From Bacillota bacterium (lineage in GTDB: Bacteria > Bacillota > Clostridia > Tissierellales > Peptoniphilaceae), in contig JAEXCD010000065.1 of NCBI GenBank assembly GCA_023393715.1, positions 1 to 9,474 of the forward strand: a DNA stretch of 9,474 nt. The letters run 5' to 3'. The translations under genes were made by a program, and so were the position numbers. The notes below the pieces were generated by a model that made no database searches, was not told the DNA's origin, and saw nothing but the letters and a program-made list of their open reading frames with translations. This document shows positions 6,983 to 9,474 of this stretch, piece by piece (positions within the stretch are counted from its first letter, which is position 1; each line of letters opens with the position of its first letter).

Positions 6983-7215
6983 TCCTCTGTCACAATCTCC
7001 AAACGAACCTTGACGTCTTCCTTAATGGCACAGGCCTTCAAAACCTGGCGCATCGCATTCGCGATCCGTCCCTGTTTCCCTATGACCTTCCCCATGTCGT
7101 CCGTGTGCACCGAAAGCGTCAAATCGACGACGCCCTGATTGCGCTCCTCTGTAACGCAAACCGCTTCAGGATGCTCCACCAACGCTTGTGCCATGGTCTC
7201 TACGAGCGATTTCAT
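6979..7215 (-). CDS. khpA: KH-domain RNA-binding protein KhpA (YlqC family)
   Basis: This small protein of 78 residues is almost entirely one KH domain. The RNA-binding GxxG loop is VIGKQGRIANAMRQVLKA (44-61), with GKQG at 46-49. Family members (KhpA, partner of KhpB/EloR in streptococci) bind many RNAs and affect cell elongation and division; the role in this organism is not shown. The frame is open 16 codons further upstream inside rpsP, but the ATG at 7213-7215 gives the usual MKSLVETMAQALVEHPE start. It has GAGG about 7 nt upstream and lies one base after the rpsP stop. The position between rpsP and rimM is typical. B. subtilis has an additional gene, ylqD, between ylqC and rimM; it is absent here. 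Confidence 0.95.
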   Translation of the reverse strand: MKSLVETMAQALVEHPEAVCVTEERNQGVVDLTLSVHTDDMGKVIGKQGRIANAMRQVLKACAIKEDVKVRLEIVTEE

Positions 7216-7216
7216 T

Positions 7217-7558
7217 TTACGCCTCAGCTTCTGCAGCAGGCTCTTCCTCAACGACTGTTTCAACCTTTTCGCTGTTCACCGGAGCCTGAACTCCCGAACA
7301 TACAGAGCCTTCGCCCGACAATACTTCATACTTTTTGAACAGAAACGCCACCGTGTCCGTCGGTTTTGCGCCATTCGCCATCCACGCTTTTACCTTGTCG
7401 GCATCCACGCGGAACTGCTTCGGCTCGGAAACAGGATTATAGTACCCGATCTCTTCAATGAAGCGACCATTGCGCGGGGAACGGGAGTCCGCCACGACGA
7501 TACGATAAAACGGCTTCTTTTTTGCACCCAATCTTCTCATTCTGATTTTAACTGCCAT
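7217..7558 (-). CDS. rpsP: 30S ribosomal protein S16 with acidic C-terminal extension
   Basis: S16 is a 30S assembly protein. Residues 1-80 match the family: [20 protein letters not shown] (1-20), [22 protein letters not shown] (21-42) and a region near 58-78 matching the [20 protein letters not shown] pattern. At 113 residues the protein is longer than the usual 80-90. The extra part, about 82-113, is low in complexity and rich in Glu, Ala and Val, ending in [10 protein letters not shown]. Such tails occur in some S16 proteins, and their function is unclear. The ATG at 7556-7558 has a perfect GGAGGA 4 nt upstream (GGAGGAAATT), which decides against the slightly earlier in-frame start. It lies 14 nt after ffh and one base before khpA. 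Confidence 0.98.
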   Translation of the reverse strand: MAVKIRMRRLGAKKKPFYRIVVADSRSPRNGRFIEEIGYYNPVSEPKQFRVDADKVKAWMANGAKPTDTVAFLFKKYEVLSGEGSVCSGVQAPVNSEKVETVVEEEPAAEAEA

Positions 7559-7572
7559 AATTTCCTCCAATT

Positions 7573-8910
7573 TTACTTAAAAAAGGGATTTCGAAATTTT
7601 CCCTTCTTCGCCTTTTTCTGAAGACCGCCCATCTGCTTCATCAGCTTTTTGGTCTCCTTGAATTGCTTCAACAGCCGGTTGACCTGAACTAAGCTCTGCC
7701 CCGACCCCTTTGCAATGCGCTCTCTTCGGGAGCTGCCGATAATATCAGGATTTTCCCGTTCCTCTTCCGTCATCGACGTGATAATCGCTTCGATGCGTCC
7801 GATTTGCCTATCGTCGAAATTCATCCCCGCAAGCGCCTTGCTGCTGACGCCGGGAAGCATCTTGAAGATTTCTTCCAGCGGGCCCATGTTTTTCATTTGC
7901 TGCATCTGATCGTAGAAATCGTTGAGATTAAATTTCTGCGACCGGATTTTTTCCTCCAGCGCCCTGGCCTGTTCGAGATCATAGGCCTGCTCCGCCTTTT
8001 CAATGAGCGTGAGCACATCGCCCATGCCGAGAATGCGGCCGACGAGACGATCGGGATGAAATTCCTCGAGGTCGTCCAGCTTTTCGCCCGTGCCGATCAG
8101 CTTGATCGGCTTTCGCGTCACCGCGCGCACGGACAATGCCGCACCGCCGCGTGCGTCGCCGTCGAGCTTCGACAGCACAACACCGGTCAGCTCCAGCTGT
8201 TCATTAAATGTCTTTGCAACGTTGACTGCTTCCTGCCCCGTCATGGCATCGACGACCAGGAGCGTTTCCTCGATCGGAAGAGCTTCCTTAATGCGGGACA
8301 ATTCCGCCATCAACGCTTCATCGATCTGCAGACGACCGGCCGTATCGATGATGACGACATCACGGCCCGTTTTCCGCGCCTGTTCCACGCCGGCCCGGGC
8401 GATATCGACCGGATCCGTGTTCGTCCCCATTTCAAAAACCGGAACGCCGACCTGGCTTCCGACGACCTGAAGCTGCTTGACCGCAGCCGGGCGATAGATA
8501 TCGCCCGCAACCAGGAGAGGACGCTTTCCTTTTTTCAACAGCATCTTCGCCAGCTTTCCGGCGTGTGTCGTCTTACCCGCGCCCTGAAGGCCGCACAGCA
8601 TATAGATCGTCGGGGTGCTCGAAGACATACGGAGCTTTTGATCATCGTCCGCCATCAATTCGACGAGCTGCTCGCGCACGATTTTGACGACCATCTGTCC
8701 CGGAGTCAGCGATTTCATCACATCCTCGCCGATACAGCGCGACTTGGTCTCCTTCACAAAATCCTTGACGACCTTGTAGCTGACGTCCGCCTCCAACAGA
8801 GCCAGACGAATTTCCCGCATCGCCTGATCGACGTCCTGCTCCGTCAGCTTCCCCCGCTTTGTCAGCTTGCTCAGCGTATTCTGAAGTCGATCTGCAAGAT
8901 TAGCAAACAT
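7573..8910 (-). CDS. ffh: Signal recognition particle protein Ffh (SRP54)
   Basis: Ffh is the SRP GTPase that binds signal sequences and 4.5S/6S RNA and delivers ribosomes to the FtsY receptor at the membrane. The chosen 445-residue form starts [16 protein letters not shown], the standard N-terminus. Its ATG at 8908-8910 has AGAGGA 6 nt upstream. The N domain spans about 1-95 and the G domain about 96-300. G motifs are GLQGAGKTT (107-115), DIYRPAA (137-143), DTAGR (189-193), [10 protein letters not shown] (247-256) and GTGEK (273-277). The M domain (about 325-435) is Met-rich and has the RNA-binding [13 protein letters not shown] segment (392-404). The start overlaps the ylxM stop by 11 nt, so the two are coupled. 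The gene for the RNA partner is not in this window. Confidence 0.98.
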   Translation of the reverse strand: MFANLADRLQNTLSKLTKRGKLTEQDVDQAMREIRLALLEADVSYKVVKDFVKETKSRCIGEDVMKSLTPGQMVVKIVREQLVELMADDDQKLRMSSSTPTIYMLCGLQGAGKTTHAGKLAKMLLKKGKRPLLVAGDIYRPAAVKQLQVVGSQVGVPVFEMGTNTDPVDIARAGVEQARKTGRDVVIIDTAGRLQIDEALMAELSRIKEALPIEETLLVVDAMTGQEAVNVAKTFNEQLELTGVVLSKLDGDARGGAALSVRAVTRKPIKLIGTGEKLDDLEEFHPDRLVGRILGMGDVLTLIEKAEQAYDLEQARALEEKIRSQKFNLNDFYDQMQQMKNMGPLEEIFKMLPGVSSKALAGMNFDDRQIGRIEAIITSMTEEERENPDIIGSSRRERIAKGSGQSLVQVNRLLKQFKETKKLMKQMGGLQKKAKKGKFRNPFFK

Positions 8911-9277
8911 CTGATTCCTCTTTTCCGTCTCCCGAAGCCGGCTCGACCGCACCGTTTGCGATCGCTTCTAAACGCGCCGCGCATTTTTCCGCGATCGCGT
9001 CATTCACCTGTCTAAGCTCCTCCGCGATCTCGTTAAGTGCCGCAGTTCTGTACTCCGTCCGCTCCAGAAAATGCAGCGCCTCTTCATACTCGACGAGCTT
9101 GCCGACCGCACGGTTCAGCTGCTCCGAAACGGCCTGCCGCGTAATCGAAAAATTCTCGCCGATCTCGGAAAGCGACAAATCGTCCAGATAATAAGACTCG
9201 ACCATTTGACGCTGTTTTTCCGTCAGCAGACGCCCGTAGACAAAGTATAACGAACCGATTCGAACCGTTTTTTCCAT
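8900..9277 (-). CDS. ylxM: YlxM family DNA-binding protein, SRP operon
   Basis: YlxM is a small helix-turn-helix protein encoded before ffh across Bacillota, and it is reported to affect SRP function in streptococci. The 125 residues include LLTEKQRQMVESYYLDDLSLSEIGENFSITRQAVSEQ (near 17-53), a sigma-70 region 4-like HTH of the kind used to name the family, with the recognition helix at about 45-55. The rest is a helical stretch (about 62-108) and a poorly conserved acidic tail. The frame is open to 9349, but that would place the start inside the -35 box. I therefore use the ATG at 9275-9277, giving MEKTVRIGSLYFVYG, with GGAGG 4 nt upstream (GGAGGGCAT). It is the first gene after the promoter at 9321-9349. 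Upstream in other genomes one often finds ftsY; here the neighbour does not look like FtsY. Confidence 0.95.
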   Translation of the reverse strand: MEKTVRIGSLYFVYGRLLTEKQRQMVESYYLDDLSLSEIGENFSITRQAVSEQLNRAVGKLVEYEEALHFLERTEYRTAALNEIAEELRQVNDAIAEKCAARLEAIANGAVEPASGDGKEESDVC

Positions 9278-9289
9278 ATGCCCTCCAAA

Positions 9290-9320
9290 AACGCTGTCAA
9301 GCAAAAGGCTTAACAGCGTT
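9290..9320 (-). repeat. Inverted repeat across the ylxM transcription start
   Basis: Two 12-nt arms (AACGCTGTTAAG at 9309-9320 and CTTGACAGCGTT at 9290-9301, read on the minus strand) are complementary except for one T-G pair. They are separated by a 7-nt loop. Three more Ts follow the second arm (9287-9289), just before the ribosome binding site, so this looks like a short intrinsic terminator or attenuator. However, the predicted start site (about 9314) falls within the first arm. A transcript from this promoter would hold only part of the hairpin, whereas read-through from upstream would form all of it. The repeat could instead be an operator. Confidence 0.6.
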
Positions 9321-9349
9321 AGAATACCGGATTTCGTCGTCACTGTCAA
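9321..9349 (-). promoter_or_regulatory. Sigma-A type promoter for the ylxM-ffh operon
   Basis: On the minus strand a perfect TTGACA -35 box (9344-9349) is followed after 17 nt by TATTCT (9321-9326). The region upstream, 9350-9380, is rich in A and T on this strand, which could act as an UP element. The expected start site is near 9314. It is positioned 44 nt before the ylxM ATG and directly downstream of a terminator hairpin, so it is the natural head of the operon. Confidence 0.88.
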
Positions 9350-9381
9350 GTGTTTTATCCTGACATCATTTTTATTTGGAA

Positions 9382-9420
9382 AGCATAAGGGAGAGGCCGT
9401 GACGGCTTCTCCCTTATGCT
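9382..9420 (-). terminator. Long hairpin terminator of the gene at the right edge
   Basis: An 18-bp stem with a 3-nt loop joins 9382-9399 to 9403-9420. It has one mismatch on the minus strand (A-C at 9407/9395), which is a G-U pair on the plus strand. It lies 5 nt after the TAG stop of the partial gene at the right edge and before the ylxM promoter. The T-run after it on the minus strand is short, so termination efficiency is uncertain, but stem length and position fit a transcript end. Confidence 0.65.
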
Positions 9421-9425
9421 CTGAG

Positions 9426-9474
9426 CTATTCGGACTGCAGCTTCTTTCTGTATTTTACTGCCAGAAGAATGGCG
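9426..9474 (-). CDS. C-terminal 15 codons of an unidentified gene
   Basis: A frame runs in from the right edge and ends with TAG at 9426-9428, encoding AILLAVKYRKKLQSE. A short hydrophobic stretch followed by a basic tail would fit the end of a membrane protein, but 15 residues cannot identify it. It does not resemble the C-terminus of FtsY, the frequent neighbour in this locus. The coding call rests on the stop lying just before a terminator hairpin and on the absence of a better reading on the other strand. Function is unknown. Confidence 0.5.
   Translation of the reverse strand, partial: AILLAVKYRKKLQSE

Noticed and set aside
7804..9015. 403-codon open frame on the plus strand opposite ffh and the end of ylxM
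   Set aside because: It lies entirely antisense to two secure genes. Its sequence is rich in His, Arg and Leu, as expected from the complement of coding DNA, with no recognisable domain and no good ribosome binding site.
9278..9349. A longer ylxM starting at a TTG at 9349
   Set aside because: This TTG is the first half of the TTGACA -35 box and lies upstream of the predicted transcription start; the extra 24 residues have no family match.
1..9474. Mobile elements, CRISPR arrays, tRNA or rRNA genes, or a novel defence or biosynthetic system
   Set aside because: No transposase, direct-repeat array, tRNA-like cloverleaf or unfamiliar gene was seen. Every full-length gene belongs to a well-known housekeeping family in a familiar order.

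Overview
The window is a conserved housekeeping cluster from a low- to mid-GC Gram-positive-type bacterium (Bacillota). Evidence for this is the gene order, the AGGAGG-type ribosome binding sites, the sigma-A-like promoters and an SRP operon headed by ylxM. GC looks to be around 50%, which would suit several Clostridia or Negativicutes, but I cannot place it below phylum. All recognised genes lie on the minus strand, so transcription runs from high to low coordinates.

From the right edge, the order is as follows. The last 15 codons of an unidentified gene end at a long hairpin terminator (9382-9420). A consensus promoter (9321-9349) then drives ylxM, ffh, rpsP, khpA (KH domain), rimM, trmD and rplS. 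These genes overlap or lie within about 15 nt of each other. They encode SRP components, ribosomal proteins S16 and L19, the 30S maturation factor RimM and the tRNA m1G37 methyltransferase TrmD. A textbook intrinsic terminator (5394-5421) follows rplS. Beyond it the cluster continues with rbgA (50S assembly GTPase), rnhB (RNase HII), yraN (nuclease-like), dprA (RecA loader) and topA (topoisomerase I). No dedicated promoter is visible for this second block, so it probably depends on read-through or on a promoter I could not see.

Downstream of topA, the gap 171-337 holds a strong extended -10 promoter and a GC-rich structured leader ahead of rpsB (ribosomal protein S2). The window cuts rpsB off after 56 codons. 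In Bacillus-type genomes trmFO, xerC, hslVU and codY lie between topA and rpsB; none is present here.

The theme is translation and protein targeting first, then ribosome assembly and nucleic acid maintenance. I see no mobile element, CRISPR array, tRNA, rRNA or novel multi-gene system. The most interesting material is regulatory: the rpsB leader, an inverted repeat with repeated CTTGACAG motifs at the ylxM promoter, and the mid-operon terminator. A few family motifs also carry unusual residues (DprA, RbgA, TrmD).
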